DNA of 64,000 nt from Bacteroidota bacterium (GCA_023387375.1 JAEWIE010000040.1:1-64000); one strand, 5' to 3'; counted from the stretch's first letter, positions 44,332 through 54,677 are shown. The notes: generated from the letters alone by a model not told the origin. A program made the numbers and translations.

Positions 44332-44360
44332 AAATATTATGTTAAATAAACTTGCGATTG

Positions 44361-44368
44361 CAAATTTA
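44361..44368 (-). promoter_or_regulatory. -7 box, L,D-transpeptidase-like gene
   Basis: TAAATTTG on the minus strand, 29 bases upstream of the ATG at 44331. Confidence 0.5.
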
Positions 44369-44446
44369 TAAAATCATAACAATCAGAGTGTTATTATGAA
44401 ACACTTTAACAGAATTTTATAACAACTTTAACAGCTACAAAACTTA

Positions 44447-44986
44447 TCATTTGCTCTCATTCTGCGAGTCTGGCACAAAAGCGAGACTGACTGAATTCAT
44501 GCAGTAACGAACACCCGTGGGTTTAGGACCGTCGTTAAAAACATGTCCAAGATGAGAATTGCATTTTTTGCAAAGCACCTCGATTCTTTCCATCCCATGA
44601 GAAGAATCTCTCATGTAGTTCACTCCGTTTTTGTCCGCCTCAAAGAAACTAGGCCAACCACAGGTAGAAGCAAATTTTTGATCGCTTCGGAATAAATGAT
44701 TTCCACAAACAGCGCAATAATAATCGCCGTGCTGGTCAAATTCGTTGTATTTACCGCTAAAAGGACGCTCGGTTCCTTTTTCTCTCGCAATATAATAGAG
44801 CTCTGGAGAGAGCACTTCTTTCCACTCTTCGTTGCTTTTACTAAGTGTCGTAGAGTTGTTAATAGAAAAGTATGGATTGTTTTTTGATGTAGAATCTTGC
44901 ATAACGTTTGACTTGATAGGAGAATAACTCTGCGAGCAGGCTTGCAGAACAAAAATACCTCCCAATATTAATAGAATTTTATTCAT
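44447..44986 (-). CDS. msrB: Peptide-methionine (R)-S-oxide reductase MsrB, lipoprotein form
   Basis: Repairs methionine-R-sulfoxide in proteins. 179 residues; the N-terminus MNKILLILGGIFVLQACS is a lipoprotein signal with Cys17, so this MsrB acts outside the cytoplasm. The core has the two zinc-binding CxxC pairs (YCAVCGNHLF and CKKCNSHLGHVF), FASTCGWPSF, and the catalytic Cys in RYCMNSVSLAF. No MsrA partner or thiol reductase lies beside it. The promoter box is 52 bases upstream. Confidence 0.94.
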   Translation of the reverse strand: MNKILLILGGIFVLQACSQSYSPIKSNVMQDSTSKNNPYFSINNSTTLSKSNEEWKEVLSPELYYIAREKGTERPFSGKYNEFDQHGDYYCAVCGNHLFRSDQKFASTCGWPSFFEADKNGVNYMRDSSHGMERIEVLCKKCNSHLGHVFNDGPKPTGVRYCMNSVSLAFVPDSQNESK

Positions 44987-45038
44987 TGATTCAAGTTTCT
45001 TGGGTTAAAGTGCCCACTAAAAACTTATTTATATAGTT

Positions 45039-45046
45039 CAAAATTA
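45039..45046 (-). promoter_or_regulatory. -7 box, msrB
   Basis: TAATTTTG on the minus strand, 52 bases upstream of the msrB ATG. Confidence 0.45.
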
Positions 45047-45061
45047 GTGAAATAATACTAA

Positions 45062-46306
45062 ATGACAGAAACACAAAAGAAAAGACAATTACGAAATCAT
45101 AAACTATTTGCAACCGGACTATTCGTCTTAATGGCAATTGTTTTTATTCTTACCACCGTATTGCAAAAGCAATCTAGTTCACATTGGATAGGCTATTTGC
45201 ACGCATTCTCAGAGGCGGCGATGGTAGGCGCACTTGCGGACTGGTTTGCGGTAACCGCCCTATTCCACTATCCTCTAGGGATGAAAATCCCACATACAAA
45301 CTTAATTCAAAACAAAAAAGACCAAATCGGAGACAACCTTGGCTCTTTCGTTGTAGGCAACTTTTTATCTCCGGAGACGGTTCGTCCCTACATTGCCAAA
45401 ATGCAAGTTTCCGATTACTTAGGATCTTGGCTTCTTAAACCTATCAATCAGCAACTCTTAATCTCGGAGGGATCTATTATTCTGCAAGACCTTATTGCAA
45501 AACTCGAGGACGCTGCGATCGAATCTTTCTTAGTTCAAAAAACAAATCAACTGACAGAGAACTTAAATTTAGCGTCCACAGTTGGAAGTACGATGGAGTA
45601 TTTGGTTGAAAAAGACCAACACCAACTTTTAGTTAGTTCAATTGCCTCGCAAATTAAAAAGTATATTCTTGAAAACGAGGATGAAATCAGAAATCGAGTA
45701 AGACAGCAAAGTTACGCGATCATTCCCAATTTTGTAGACAACGCAATTGCAGACAAGATTTCGAAAGGAATTGTCTCTTACTTTGAAGAAATCGAATCCG
45801 ATTTACAACATCCTGTGAGAGAGGCGCTCACAGATAAAATAAAAGAATTGTCTTCAGAACTTAAAACAAGTGAGGAATGGAAGCAAAAAATTCAATCCAT
45901 GAAAAGTCTTTTTCTATCGGAAGAAAGACTGGAGAGCTACGCAAAGGATATTTGGAAATCGATAAAAACCCTCCTTTTAAAAGAACTCACTCAAAGCGAT
46001 TCTCCACTAAAAAGCTATCTACAAAAGTCCATCCATAACTTAGCAATCGATCTTACGGAGGATCAGAAATTAAAAGATAAAATCGATAAGTGGGTTCGAC
46101 TTACTTCCTATCGATACTTTTTACGAAACACCCACCGTGTGAGTAAGTTAATCTCCAGTACAGTTGAAAACTGGGACGGACAAATGCTTAGTGAAAAACT
46201 AGAATTAGAGGTGGGAAAAGATCTTCAATTCATTCGAGTGAACGGAACGATCGTGGGAGGACTTGTCGGACTAATCCTCTATACGATTGCTAATTTCTTC
46301 CTTTAG
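45062..46306 (+). CDS. DUF445-family membrane protein
   Basis: 414 residues with one hydrophobic helix near the N-terminus (about 13-33), [22 protein letters not shown] as the family hallmark, [21 protein letters not shown], and a second helix at the C-terminus ([16 protein letters not shown]). The middle is long and helical, probably coiled coil. DUF445 (YjiN/YheB relatives) has no settled function. The 3' end overlaps the convergent pyrD by 17 bp. It is divergent from msrB. Confidence 0.88.
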   Translation: MTETQKKRQLRNHKLFATGLFVLMAIVFILTTVLQKQSSSHWIGYLHAFSEAAMVGALADWFAVTALFHYPLGMKIPHTNLIQNKKDQIGDNLGSFVVGNFLSPETVRPYIAKMQVSDYLGSWLLKPINQQLLISEGSIILQDLIAKLEDAAIESFLVQKTNQLTENLNLASTVGSTMEYLVEKDQHQLLVSSIASQIKKYILENEDEIRNRVRQQSYAIIPNFVDNAIADKISKGIVSYFEEIESDLQHPVREALTDKIKELSSELKTSEEWKQKIQSMKSLFLSEERLESYAKDIWKSIKTLLLKELTQSDSPLKSYLQKSIHNLAIDLTEDQKLKDKIDKWVRLTSYRYFLRNTHRVSKLISSTVENWDGQMLSEKLELEVGKDLQFIRVNGTIVGGLVGLILYTIANFFL

Positions 46307-47309
46307 CCTCTTTCAAAAGAGCTTGGTTAATCTCTTTAATCAGCTGCGGTCCTTCATAAATAAAACCGGTATAAAGTTGAACAAGCGAAGCGCCTGCCGC
46401 AAGCTTTTCGAGCGCATCCGCTGCGCAGTGGATTCCACCAACACCAATGATAGGAAAAGCTCCTTCACTCTTCTCATAAAGAAAACGAATGACCTCGGTG
46501 GATCTTTCTTTTAAAGGTTTTCCTGATAACCCACCCGACTCTTTCTGATTGACGGATGTTAAATTTTCACGCGAAAGAGTTGTGTTGGTTGCAATGACAC
46601 CCGAAATTTCGGTTTCCTTGACAATTTGTACGATATCCAATAATTGATCTTCAGACAAATCGGGTGCGATTTTTAAAAGAATCGGTTTTGATTTTGTTTT
46701 AGCTCTGTTAAGCTTTTGCAGCTCATTTAGAAGCTCTGTTAATGGACCTCTATCCTGAAGGGCTCTAAGGTTCGGTGTATTCGGGGAACTTACATTGACC
46801 ACAAAATAATCAACCACGTGGAACAAGGCCTCAAACGCATATTTATAATCGTCACTTGCTTTTTCGTTGGGCGTTATTTTGTTTTTTCCAATATTACCAC
46901 CTATCAGTACATCAGTATTTGACTTCAATCTTTCAACCGCTTTATCCACACCTTCATTGTTAAACCCCATTCGGTTAATAATGCCAGAATCTTCAATTAA
47001 ACGAAAAAGTCGTTTCTTCTCATTCCCACTTTGCGCCTTGGGAGTTAAGGTTCCAATTTCTACAAATCCAAATCCAAGTGCCCCAAGCTGCTTATAAAGT
47101 TTTGCATCTTTGTCTAGACCTGCAGCTAGACCCACGGGGTTTTTAAACTTTAATCCAAAAACCTCTCTTTCAAGTTTTGAATCCTCAAGAGGTTTTCCTA
47201 AAAACCAAGGGGCTAAGAATCCAAAATTTCGGAGCATCCAGAACGTTAAATGGTGCGCTTTTTCAGGATCTAACTTAAATAGAAGGGGACGAATAAGGGT
47301 CTTGTACAT
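46290..47309 (-). CDS. pyrD: Quinone-dependent dihydroorotate dehydrogenase (class 2)
   Basis: Fourth step of pyrimidine synthesis; membrane-associated and linked to the quinone pool. 339 residues. The N-terminal amphipathic stretch (about 1-45) ahead of [42 protein letters not shown] is the class 2 membrane-association region. Later motifs are [17 protein letters not shown] with the catalytic Ser, [14 protein letters not shown] and [34 protein letters not shown]. Class 1 enzymes use Cys and lack this N-terminal part. Its 3' end overlaps the DUF445 gene. Confidence 0.96.
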   Translation of the reverse strand: MYKTLIRPLLFKLDPEKAHHLTFWMLRNFGFLAPWFLGKPLEDSKLEREVFGLKFKNPVGLAAGLDKDAKLYKQLGALGFGFVEIGTLTPKAQSGNEKKRLFRLIEDSGIINRMGFNNEGVDKAVERLKSNTDVLIGGNIGKNKITPNEKASDDYKYAFEALFHVVDYFVVNVSSPNTPNLRALQDRGPLTELLNELQKLNRAKTKSKPILLKIAPDLSEDQLLDIVQIVKETEISGVIATNTTLSRENLTSVNQKESGGLSGKPLKERSTEVIRFLYEKSEGAFPIIGVGGIHCAADALEKLAAGASLVQLYTGFIYEGPQLIKEINQALLKEAKGRN

Positions 47310-47328
47310 AGTAATAAAATGGATTTGA

Positions 47329-47336
47329 CAAATTTA
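47329..47336 (-). promoter_or_regulatory. -7 box, pyrD
   Basis: TAAATTTG on the minus strand, 19 bases before the ATG at 47309. Confidence 0.5.
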
Positions 47337-47481
47337 AAGTTTTTTCTATGGTCTCACCCCATAATCTAGGAATTTCTCATTTTCAAAATCTTATTCAAAA
47401 CGATTAAAATCCTACACTTGGGCTAAGGGCAATTTAAGTCTGAAAAGGAGTCAAAACCAACCATATTCGGTTTTATTTCAC

Positions 47482-47489
47482 TATTTTTG
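47482..47489 (+). promoter_or_regulatory. -7 box, glyS
   Basis: TATTTTTG, 20 bases before the ATG at 47510. Confidence 0.5.
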
Positions 47490-47509
47490 TACAAATTATC
47501 AAGACAATT

Positions 47510-49051
47510 ATGGCAAAACAGGAAGATGCGTTTAAAAAAGTAGTATCCCATGCAAAAGAGTATGGGTTTATTTTTCAAAGTTCTGAGATTTACGACGGGC
47601 TCTCCGCCGTATATGACTATGGACAAAACGGCGCGGAACTGAAAAATAATATCAAGCAGTACTGGTGGAAAGCCATGGTACAGCTAAATGAAAATATTGT
47701 TGGAATTGATTCTGCAATTCTAATGCACCCTACCATCTGGAAGGCTTCCGGCCACGTAGACGCCTTTAACGATCCTCTCATCGATAACAAAGACAGTAAG
47801 AAACGTTTTCGTGCGGATGTCTTGATTGAAGATTATTGTGCAAAGCTAGAGGACAAAGCCCAAAAAGAAATTGACAAAGCAGCCAAAAGGTTCGGTGAAT
47901 CCTTTGACCTCGCTACGTTTGAATCAACCAATGTAAGAGTATTAGACTATCGCGAACGTCAGAAAACCATTCTTTCTCGAATGGCAAGATCCCTAGAAAG
48001 CAATGATTTAGCGGATGTTAAAACGTTAATCGAAGAACTAGAGATTGCAGACCCGGATTCGGGAAGTAAAAATTGGACAGACGTTCGACAATTCAATCTG
48101 ATGTTTGGAACCAAACTAGGGGCTTCTGCTGAAAACGCGACTGACCTGTATTTAAGACCTGAAACAGCGCAAGGGATTTTTGTCAACTATTTAAACGTGC
48201 AAAAAACCTCTCGCCATAAATTACCCTTTGGGATTGCTCAAATTGGTAAGGCCTTTCGTAACGAAATTGTAGCTAGGCAGTTTATTTTCAGAATGCGGGA
48301 ATTCGAGCAGATGGAAATGCAGTTTTTTGTTCAACCTAACACAGAGCTTTCTCATTTTGAAGAATGGAAACAAAAAAGACTTAACTGGCACTTGGCATTA
48401 GGACTGGGAGAAGAAAATTATAAATTTCATGACCACGAAAAGTTAGCTCACTACGCAAATGCAGCAACAGACATTGAATTTAAATTCCCATTTGGGTTTA
48501 AAGAACTAGAAGGAATTCATTCCCGTACTGATTTCGACCTATCTGCACACGAAGAGTTTTCTGGTCGCAAAATTCAATATTTCGATCCTGAGAAAAACGA
48601 GAACTATGTCCCTTATGTTGTAGAAACCTCTATTGGACTCGATAGATTGTTCCTTGCCTTAATGTCGCACTGTTTAAAAGACGAGGTGCTTGAAGATGGC
48701 TCAGAGCGAACCGTTTTATCTTTACCTCCAGCCTTATCACCAATTAAGGCGGCGATACTTCCTCTTATGAAAAAAGATGGGTTAGGAGAATATGCAGAAG
48801 CGATTTACAACGATTTAAAACTAGACTTCAACCTTAATTATGAGGAAAAAGATAGCATCGGAAAACGTTATCGTAGAAACGATGCGCTAGGAACACCTTA
48901 TTGTATCACCGTGGATCACGAATCCTTAACAGATCACACCGTGACCTTGCGTGATCGTGACACTATGGTACAAGAAAGAGTCAAAGTAGAAGACTTAAGG
49001 AGAATCATCGACGAAAAAACAAACTTTAGAACTCTTTTGTCTAAGCTTTAA
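47510..49051 (+). CDS. glyS: Glycine--tRNA ligase, alpha2 type
   Basis: Charges tRNA-Gly. The 513-residue single-chain enzyme is the eukaryote/archaea-like alpha2 class II form, not the bacterial alpha2beta2. Motifs: FQSSEIYDGLSAVYDYGQNGAELKNNIK near the start; the class II blocks around YLRPETAQGIFVNY, FGIAQIGKAFRNEI and FRMREFEQMEMQFF; a C-terminal anticodon-binding domain (LPPALSPIKAAILPLMK onward). A tRNA-Gly(GCC) gene is present at 55.35 kb. Monocistronic, with a hairpin after the stop. Confidence 0.96.
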   Translation: MAKQEDAFKKVVSHAKEYGFIFQSSEIYDGLSAVYDYGQNGAELKNNIKQYWWKAMVQLNENIVGIDSAILMHPTIWKASGHVDAFNDPLIDNKDSKKRFRADVLIEDYCAKLEDKAQKEIDKAAKRFGESFDLATFESTNVRVLDYRERQKTILSRMARSLESNDLADVKTLIEELEIADPDSGSKNWTDVRQFNLMFGTKLGASAENATDLYLRPETAQGIFVNYLNVQKTSRHKLPFGIAQIGKAFRNEIVARQFIFRMREFEQMEMQFFVQPNTELSHFEEWKQKRLNWHLALGLGEENYKFHDHEKLAHYANAATDIEFKFPFGFKELEGIHSRTDFDLSAHEEFSGRKIQYFDPEKNENYVPYVVETSIGLDRLFLALMSHCLKDEVLEDGSERTVLSLPPALSPIKAAILPLMKKDGLGEYAEAIYNDLKLDFNLNYEEKDSIGKRYRRNDALGTPYCITVDHESLTDHTVTLRDRDTMVQERVKVEDLRRIIDEKTNFRTLLSKL

Positions 49052-49074
49052 ATTTTTTTCTACAGAAATTAAAT

Positions 49075-49105
49075 GCCAATGGCCTAACTTAGTTGGGCCA
49101 TTGGC
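49075..49105 (+). terminator. Hairpin after glyS
   Basis: 10-bp stem (GCCAATGGCC / GGCCATTGGC) with an 11-base loop; no clean T run follows, so a Rho-type or processing role is possible. Confidence 0.55.
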
Positions 49106-49158
49106 TATTTATCTCCATTTCTTCGGGTCATAAACTTTTTGATTCCTTTTAATTTCCG

Positions 49159-49166
49159 TAAATTTG
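49159..49166 (+). promoter_or_regulatory. -7 box, sufS
   Basis: TAAATTTG, 20 bases before the ATG at 49187, with a TTG 17 bases further upstream. Confidence 0.55.
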
Positions 49167-49186
49167 AACCATTCTAAATAAGACAC

Positions 49187-50407
49187 ATGTTTTCTATACA
49201 ATCTATACGATCCCAATTTCCAATTCTTTCTCAAGAAGTAAATTCAAAACCCTTAGTGTACCTCGACAATGCAGCGAGTTCACAGAAACCTCTTTCGGTT
49301 ATAGAAACCTGGGACCGCTACTACCATGAATACAACGCGAACGTGCATCGCGGAATTCATACGCTAAGTCAAATTGCAACTGAGGCCATGGAAGACGCAC
49401 GTATGAAGATTCAAAAATTCATTGGGGCTAAGCATGACTATGAAATCATTTTCACGAAAGGAACGACGGAGGGACTCAATCTTCTAGCCTATGCGCACAC
49501 GAGCGAGATTAAGGCTGGAGATGAAATCATTATTTCTCACCTAGAACACCACTCCAATATTGTTCCCTGGCAAATGCTTTGCGAAAGAACGGGTGCAAAA
49601 CTGCTAGTAATTCCAATGAACTTACAAGGCGAGCTCGATCTTTCATTTCTTGAAAAGAATTTAAGTGAAAAAACGAAAATTGTATCCGTCAATCAAATAT
49701 CCAATGCATTAGGGGTGGTGAACCCGATTAAGGAAATTATTTCCATGACCCGCAAAAACTCTAGTGCTAAAATCATAATTGATGGAGCGCAGTCTATACC
49801 TCATCTAAAAATTGATGTACAAGAAATGGATTGTGACTTTTTCGTCTTTTCTGGACATAAAATGTACGCTCCAATGGGAGTTGGAATTCTGTACGGAAAA
49901 CAGGAGCTACTTGAAAAACTTCCTCCTTTTCATGGAGGTGGAGAGATGATTTCCACCTGTAGTTTTGAGAAAACTACTTACGCTGGACTACCGTTTAAAT
50001 TTGAAGCCGGTACACCAAATGTGGGAGGAAATATAGCCCTAGGAGCAGCGGTTGATTTCATGGAATCCATAGGACATGAAAATTTACAAAACCACGAGGA
50101 TATGCTACTACAATACGCACAAAAAGAACTTCAAAAGCTAGAGAATGTGCATATCTATGCTGAAAATGCAAATCGTGCAGGGGTAGTTTCTTTCACACTA
50201 AATGGAGCTGGAATTGCATCCGATGCAGGAATGATTTTAGATAAGCTGGGCATTGCCGTTCGTACAGGACACCACTGTACTCAACCTATCATGGACTTTT
50301 ACGGAATTGCGGGTACAATTCGTGCGAGTTTTGCGATCTATAATACGAAAGAAGAAATAGATGCCTTAGTAGAGGGGGTCCGCAAGGCACAAAGAATGCT
50401 GAGCTAG
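49187..50407 (+). CDS. sufS: Cysteine desulfurase SufS
   Basis: PLP enzyme that mobilises sulfur from cysteine for Fe-S cluster assembly. 406 residues. HLEHHSNIVPWQ is typical of group II desulfurases, PLP-lysine is Lys225 (SGHKMYAPMGVGILYGK) and the persulfide Cys364 is in RTGHHCTQPIM with the short loop of SufS/CsdA (not IscS). No sufBCDE genes are next to it; the rest of the Suf machinery must be elsewhere. The convergent DUF6146 gene ends 12 bp away. Confidence 0.95.
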   Translation: MFSIQSIRSQFPILSQEVNSKPLVYLDNAASSQKPLSVIETWDRYYHEYNANVHRGIHTLSQIATEAMEDARMKIQKFIGAKHDYEIIFTKGTTEGLNLLAYAHTSEIKAGDEIIISHLEHHSNIVPWQMLCERTGAKLLVIPMNLQGELDLSFLEKNLSEKTKIVSVNQISNALGVVNPIKEIISMTRKNSSAKIIIDGAQSIPHLKIDVQEMDCDFFVFSGHKMYAPMGVGILYGKQELLEKLPPFHGGGEMISTCSFEKTTYAGLPFKFEAGTPNVGGNIALGAAVDFMESIGHENLQNHEDMLLQYAQKELQKLENVHIYAENANRAGVVSFTLNGAGIASDAGMILDKLGIAVRTGHHCTQPIMDFYGIAGTIRASFAIYNTKEEIDALVEGVRKAQRMLS

Positions 50408-50419
50408 TTGAAATAGGAA

Positions 50420-50842
50420 TTAGCGAACCTCTGCGCCTCCAAGACCTCGGAGTCTTAGGCCGTATTTCCATTGGACATAAGCAAATACCTGGTACAACTT
50501 ATACTCAAAGGCCTTACCATAGTTTTCATTAGGGTCATATTCGATTGCTGACTCAATGACATTTCGGTAACGGCCCGAGTAGTAATAACTGTTCCACTCC
50601 GAAACTAAACTTGTATTTCGAGCTTTTAATAAGCTTTCCGTATACATACTTTCTGGTTTTGCTACGGCCGAAAGGAAATAATCAAACTGCGTGTCCATTA
50701 CGATGAGTTCCCATTCTCCCTCTTCGTTTTTTTCCGGTTTCATGACCGCCGATTCGTTGTTAGAACGAGAGAGCGAACTACTGCAACTTGATAAAAAACT
50801 TAAAGCTCCCAGGAGCAAAACAATGTAGAGTTTTGATTTCAT
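50420..50842 (-). CDS. DUF6146-family lipoprotein
   Basis: 140 residues with a lipobox signal (LSFLSSCSSS, Cys20 region). The mature part holds WELIVMDTQFDYFLSAVAKPESMYTESLLKARNTSLVSEWNSYYYSGRYRNVIESAIEYDPNENYGKAFEYKLYQVFAYVQWKYG-like sequence, the pattern of the Bacteroidota family DUF6146, with its conserved W-N and Y-D-P-x-x-x-Y-G motifs. Function unknown; likely periplasmic side of a membrane. No operon partner. Confidence 0.8.
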   Translation of the reverse strand: MKSKLYIVLLLGALSFLSSCSSSLSRSNNESAVMKPEKNEEGEWELIVMDTQFDYFLSAVAKPESMYTESLLKARNTSLVSEWNSYYYSGRYRNVIESAIEYDPNENYGKAFEYKLYQVFAYVQWKYGLRLRGLGGAEVR

Positions 50843-51063
50843 GACCGTTATATATGTTAAAATGACAGCAAATAAAAAGCCAAACTTGAATTACAAAGAA
50901 AGATTCAAAACCACGATGGCAATTGAAGCCTCTTTATGGAAGAATGGAACGGTTATTGTTGCAAAATTTTAGCAAAATATTGTAAAAAAACCATCAAATA
51001 AAGTTTAATCTTGCAAATGCATAATTTCAAGGCTAAACAAAAGAGTTAACCACTTGAATACGA

Positions 51064-53964
51064 ATGATTTATTTAATCCCAAAATCATTATTCAATTCAA
51101 ATCCTTCTTGGACTCATTCAAGAGGGAAAGACGTGAATGCAAGATCACACAACATATATACAAGTCGAGCTTTGCAATTGAGATTGCTCTTTTCATTCAC
51201 TTTCACTTTATTTGCCTTTGTTTTATTTCAATCTCAAACGACGGCTTTTGGTTACATCAAAGACGAGTATGGAAATGCGGTTGAAAGAGCGGAGATAGAT
51301 TTAAGCCAGTCTTCGAATGATCTTATTGCAGACAAAATTGGGTACTTTCAATTTGTGGGTTTAGACCCTGGCCTCTACCAAATTAACATTTCGAAAGCAG
51401 GACTAGAACCTAGGCGAATCACCTTTACCATTGAACAGGGAGAAAAAAGAAAAGATTTAGGTGTAATCAGCATGCGCACCGCTAACCATAGCACGGACTT
51501 AGGAATATTAGCGCTAGACGATGCCATTGCCGACAGTGACGGATATCTAGTACAACCAATGACCTCGCTACTTAGCGCAAGGCGCGATGTCTATCAGAAA
51601 AATGCAATGCTCGAACAGGGTATGTATAATTTTGTTCCAAGGGGGGTTGATAACCGCTATGAAGACATATCCTTCAATGGTGTCTCCATGTCAGACCCCA
51701 TCGACGGCATCGTGGATCCTATTCAATGGGGGGGGTTAAGTGATGTGACAAGAAATCCTTCTGAAATCTCGGACTATTTATCCTTCTCAAAGTATAGCTT
51801 TTCAAATCTTGCGGGATCCCTTTACTACGACACCAAAGCATCGAATTTCAACAAAGAGGCTTCGATTACCTACTCTTACTTAAACCGCAATTACAAAAAC
51901 CGATTCTTGGCCTCCTATGCTAGTGGCCTGCTACCTAAAGGATGGGCTTTTGCTTTTTCTGTCAGCAAGAGATCAGGAAGTGACGGCGTGATTCAAGGGA
52001 TTGAACAAGATTCTTATGCTTATTTTGGATCGATTGAGAAGAAGTTATCCGACCGCGCGTCAATTAACCTTACGGCCTTTGGAGCACCCACTAAGCGAGA
52101 TACATACAGTGCAAACACACAAGAAGTATATGATTTAATGGGCAAAAATTACAACGCGTATTGGGGGTTTGATCGAGGGGAAAATCGTAGTGCCCGAACC
52201 AGAAACTCCTTTATGCCTGTCTTTCAGTTGCAATTTTACAATGCGGTTGGTGAGAATAGCAATTGGAACAATACCCTATCGTATCAATTCGGTAGAGATG
52301 CACAGAGCCGACTCTCATGGAGAAATGCACCCAATCCTTATCCTACGTATTTTACAAACCTTCCCAGTTATTTCCGATCTATCAATGCAAGTCCAGATGA
52401 GTTAGAGAGACTTGAACAAAGGTGGAAAGAAGATGAATCTTTTAATCAGATCAATTGGCAAGCTTTACGAGAGGAAAATCAAAACCATTTGAATGAAGGA
52501 GCTCACTATATGGTAGTTGAGGATGTTCGCAACATCAAAAGCTTTAATTTTGCTTCGCATTTCGACACAAAACTCACCAATTTTTGGAATTTAAATCTGA
52601 ATCTGACCTACCAAAACTTCACCTCTCAGCATTATCAAGAAATTAAAGATTTGCTGGGCGCTGAATTTGCACTAAATAAGTATGCTTCCAATGGCAATCT
52701 AGACTACGATTCCTCCAATCCAAATACAAAACTTATGGTTGGAGATCATTATAAATACGATTATTTGTTTTATAAAAACAAAGCTAGTTTCAACATTTCC
52801 ACAGATGCAGTACTAAATCGTTGGAATATAATGGCCTCCGTCTTCATGAACTATACCTCCTCTCAAAGAAAAGGCAATTACCTAAACCCTTATTATAGCA
52901 ACTCAAAGGGATTAAGCAAACGAATTGAGAACCTTGATGCAGGAGTGAAAGCAAGAGTGAGCTACAAACTAAATCCTAGAAGTCAACTCTCTTACAACGC
53001 AATGCTATACAGCGCAGCTCCCACTCTTACCGACTTATTTATCAATCCACGCTTAAGCAATTTAGAAACCCCTGAAATCAGAAACCAGGTAGTGAGCTCT
53101 AACGAACTCCGATATAACTATAGTAGTCAAGCTCTTAGAATACGAGTGTCTGGGTTTTGGAGTGATCTAAAAAACGGGACCGAAGTTTCTCGATTCTACA
53201 CTGATCTTTACGCTCAGGGAGAAATAAATAACACGGAATCTTATGTGACCGAAATTCTATCGGGAGTTGAAAAACGCTACAAAGGAATTGAAATAGGAAT
53301 CGAAGCGAGAGTTCTTCCCAACTTAAAACTCTTTGCTATATCCAGTTTAGGGGAATATACCATGGAGAATAATCCAACGGTGCTTCTAACGACTGAAAAC
53401 GAAACCTCCACCCAGGGCTATCAAGATTTGGGACCAGCTCAAATCAAAGATTACAAACTAGCGGGATCTCCACAGACAGCAGCGACATTAGGATTTAGAT
53501 ATAGCAATAAAAAACTATGGTGGTTAGGCGGTTCTGCCAATTTTTTCGCAGACCATTACATGGACTTTTATGCAGCTAACCGAACTTCTGATTTTTACAC
53601 GAACCCGCAGACAGGAAGTCATTACGAGCAAAGTACAGACAAAACCACTGGATTTCTCATACCCGCGGCCAAGCCTTCTACCATTTCACCACTTCTTTCC
53701 CAGATGAAAATGGAAGACCAATGGTTATTTAATTTAGATGCAGGAAAATCCTTTAGCGTGGGACGCTATACCCTTGGTTTAAGTTTAAGCGTCATCAACG
53801 TATTAAATAATAGAGACTATATTTCAGGCGGATACGAACAAATTAGAAACACGAACTATCTGGAATCTCAAATCGACTCACAGAGATCAGAACCTCTTTT
53901 TGGTACTAAGTTTTGGTACGACCGAGGACGTACTTTCTTTGCGAATGTTACGTTCAAGTTCTAA
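51064..53964 (+). CDS. TonB-dependent receptor with carboxypeptidase-like N-terminal domain
   Basis: 966-residue outer-membrane receptor. A carboxypeptidase-regulatory-like domain (about 62-115, GYIKDEYGNAVERAEIDLS ... GYFQFVGLDPGLYQINISKAG) precedes the plug (PRGVDNRYEDISFNGVSM) and barrel; the protein ends FFANVTFKF. The start is uncertain: from the ATG at 51064 some 40 polar residues come before the hydrophobic signal segment (LLFSFTFTLFAFVLF). A TTG at 51172 would give a conventional signal peptide. No SusD gene or obvious substrate gene is adjacent; ligand unknown. Confidence 0.82.
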   Translation: MIYLIPKSLFNSNPSWTHSRGKDVNARSHNIYTSRALQLRLLFSFTFTLFAFVLFQSQTTAFGYIKDEYGNAVERAEIDLSQSSNDLIADKIGYFQFVGLDPGLYQINISKAGLEPRRITFTIEQGEKRKDLGVISMRTANHSTDLGILALDDAIADSDGYLVQPMTSLLSARRDVYQKNAMLEQGMYNFVPRGVDNRYEDISFNGVSMSDPIDGIVDPIQWGGLSDVTRNPSEISDYLSFSKYSFSNLAGSLYYDTKASNFNKEASITYSYLNRNYKNRFLASYASGLLPKGWAFAFSVSKRSGSDGVIQGIEQDSYAYFGSIEKKLSDRASINLTAFGAPTKRDTYSANTQEVYDLMGKNYNAYWGFDRGENRSARTRNSFMPVFQLQFYNAVGENSNWNNTLSYQFGRDAQSRLSWRNAPNPYPTYFTNLPSYFRSINASPDELERLEQRWKEDESFNQINWQALREENQNHLNEGAHYMVVEDVRNIKSFNFASHFDTKLTNFWNLNLNLTYQNFTSQHYQEIKDLLGAEFALNKYASNGNLDYDSSNPNTKLMVGDHYKYDYLFYKNKASFNISTDAVLNRWNIMASVFMNYTSSQRKGNYLNPYYSNSKGLSKRIENLDAGVKARVSYKLNPRSQLSYNAMLYSAAPTLTDLFINPRLSNLETPEIRNQVVSSNELRYNYSSQALRIRVSGFWSDLKNGTEVSRFYTDLYAQGEINNTESYVTEILSGVEKRYKGIEIGIEARVLPNLKLFAISSLGEYTMENNPTVLLTTENETSTQGYQDLGPAQIKDYKLAGSPQTAATLGFRYSNKKLWWLGGSANFFADHYMDFYAANRTSDFYTNPQTGSHYEQSTDKTTGFLIPAAKPSTISPLLSQMKMEDQWLFNLDAGKSFSVGRYTLGLSLSVINVLNNRDYISGGYEQIRNTNYLESQIDSQRSEPLFGTKFWYDRGRTFFANVTFKF

Positions 53965-53970
53965 AAACAT

Positions 53971-54621
53971 TTAGAGCTCATTCGATTCAAAAAGAACCTC
54001 TAGGTATTCTTCTTTCGAAATCATTTCGGCTCCTAGGCTTTCCAAATGATTGGAGTGAATTTGACAGTCGATTAAATCGTATTTCTCTTCGTTTGATTGC
54101 ACAAAAGTGATAAATGCAGCTTTCGAAGCGTTGCTTACTTTTGAAAACATACTTTCTCCGCAAAACACCTTTCCCACAACTACGCCATAAAACCCGCCCA
54201 CGAGTCTATCTTCTTGCCAAACTTCAATACTCGTGGCCTTGCCTTCATGGTGCAGTTCTAAGAAACCCGAGATTAGTTCCTCACTTATCCACGTTCCATC
54301 TTGATCTGTTCTGGGAACTTCCATGCAAGCTCGCATAACCTGTTCAAAAGCTCTATTTTTTGAGAAGCTAAAAACGTGGGAGGACAAGATTTTTTTCATG
54401 GATTTGGATACATGTAGTTTCTTTGGGAATAGTACAAATCGAGGATCTGGACACCACCATAAGATTTCCTCTCCTGGATTAAACCATGGGAAAAGTCCAA
54501 GATTATAGGCTAGCCAAAGTCTTTGAAGAGACAAATCCCCTCCCATAGCCACAAGTCCTCCTAAAGGGTGGTACTCTCGAGGATCCGGAAACTTTATTTC
54601 TTCTTTCTTTAAGGAAACCAT
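53971..54621 (-). CDS. aat: Leucyl/phenylalanyl-tRNA--protein transferase
   Basis: Adds Leu or Phe to proteins with N-terminal Lys/Arg, marking them for ClpS-ClpAP (bacterial N-end rule). I start at the ATG at 54621 (MVSLKKEEIKFPDP), giving 216 residues, because the earlier TTG lies in a terminator hairpin. Motifs: PLGGLVAMGGDLSLQRLWLAYNLGLFPWF, ILWWCPDPRFVLFP, TWISEELISGFLELHHEGKATSIEVW, and VFCGESMFSKVSNASKAAFI. The convergent TonB receptor gene ends 6 bp away. ClpS is not in the window. Confidence 0.94.
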   Translation of the reverse strand: MVSLKKEEIKFPDPREYHPLGGLVAMGGDLSLQRLWLAYNLGLFPWFNPGEEILWWCPDPRFVLFPKKLHVSKSMKKILSSHVFSFSKNRAFEQVMRACMEVPRTDQDGTWISEELISGFLELHHEGKATSIEVWQEDRLVGGFYGVVVGKVFCGESMFSKVSNASKAAFITFVQSNEEKYDLIDCQIHSNHLESLGAEMISKEEYLEVLFESNEL

Positions 54622-54630
54622 AGCATTAAA

Positions 54631-54656
54631 AAATCCCACCAAAGATAGTGGGATTT
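54631..54656 (-). terminator. Terminator after the DUF3127 gene, with a promoter-like loop
   Basis: 9-bp stem (AAATCCCAC / GTGGGATTT) on the minus strand followed by TTTT. The 8-base loop itself reads TATCTTTG on the minus strand, a perfect match to the TAnnTTTG promoter box, 18 bases before the aat ATG. Confidence 0.8.
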
Positions 54657-54677
54657 AAATCAATTATTTTTTACTTC

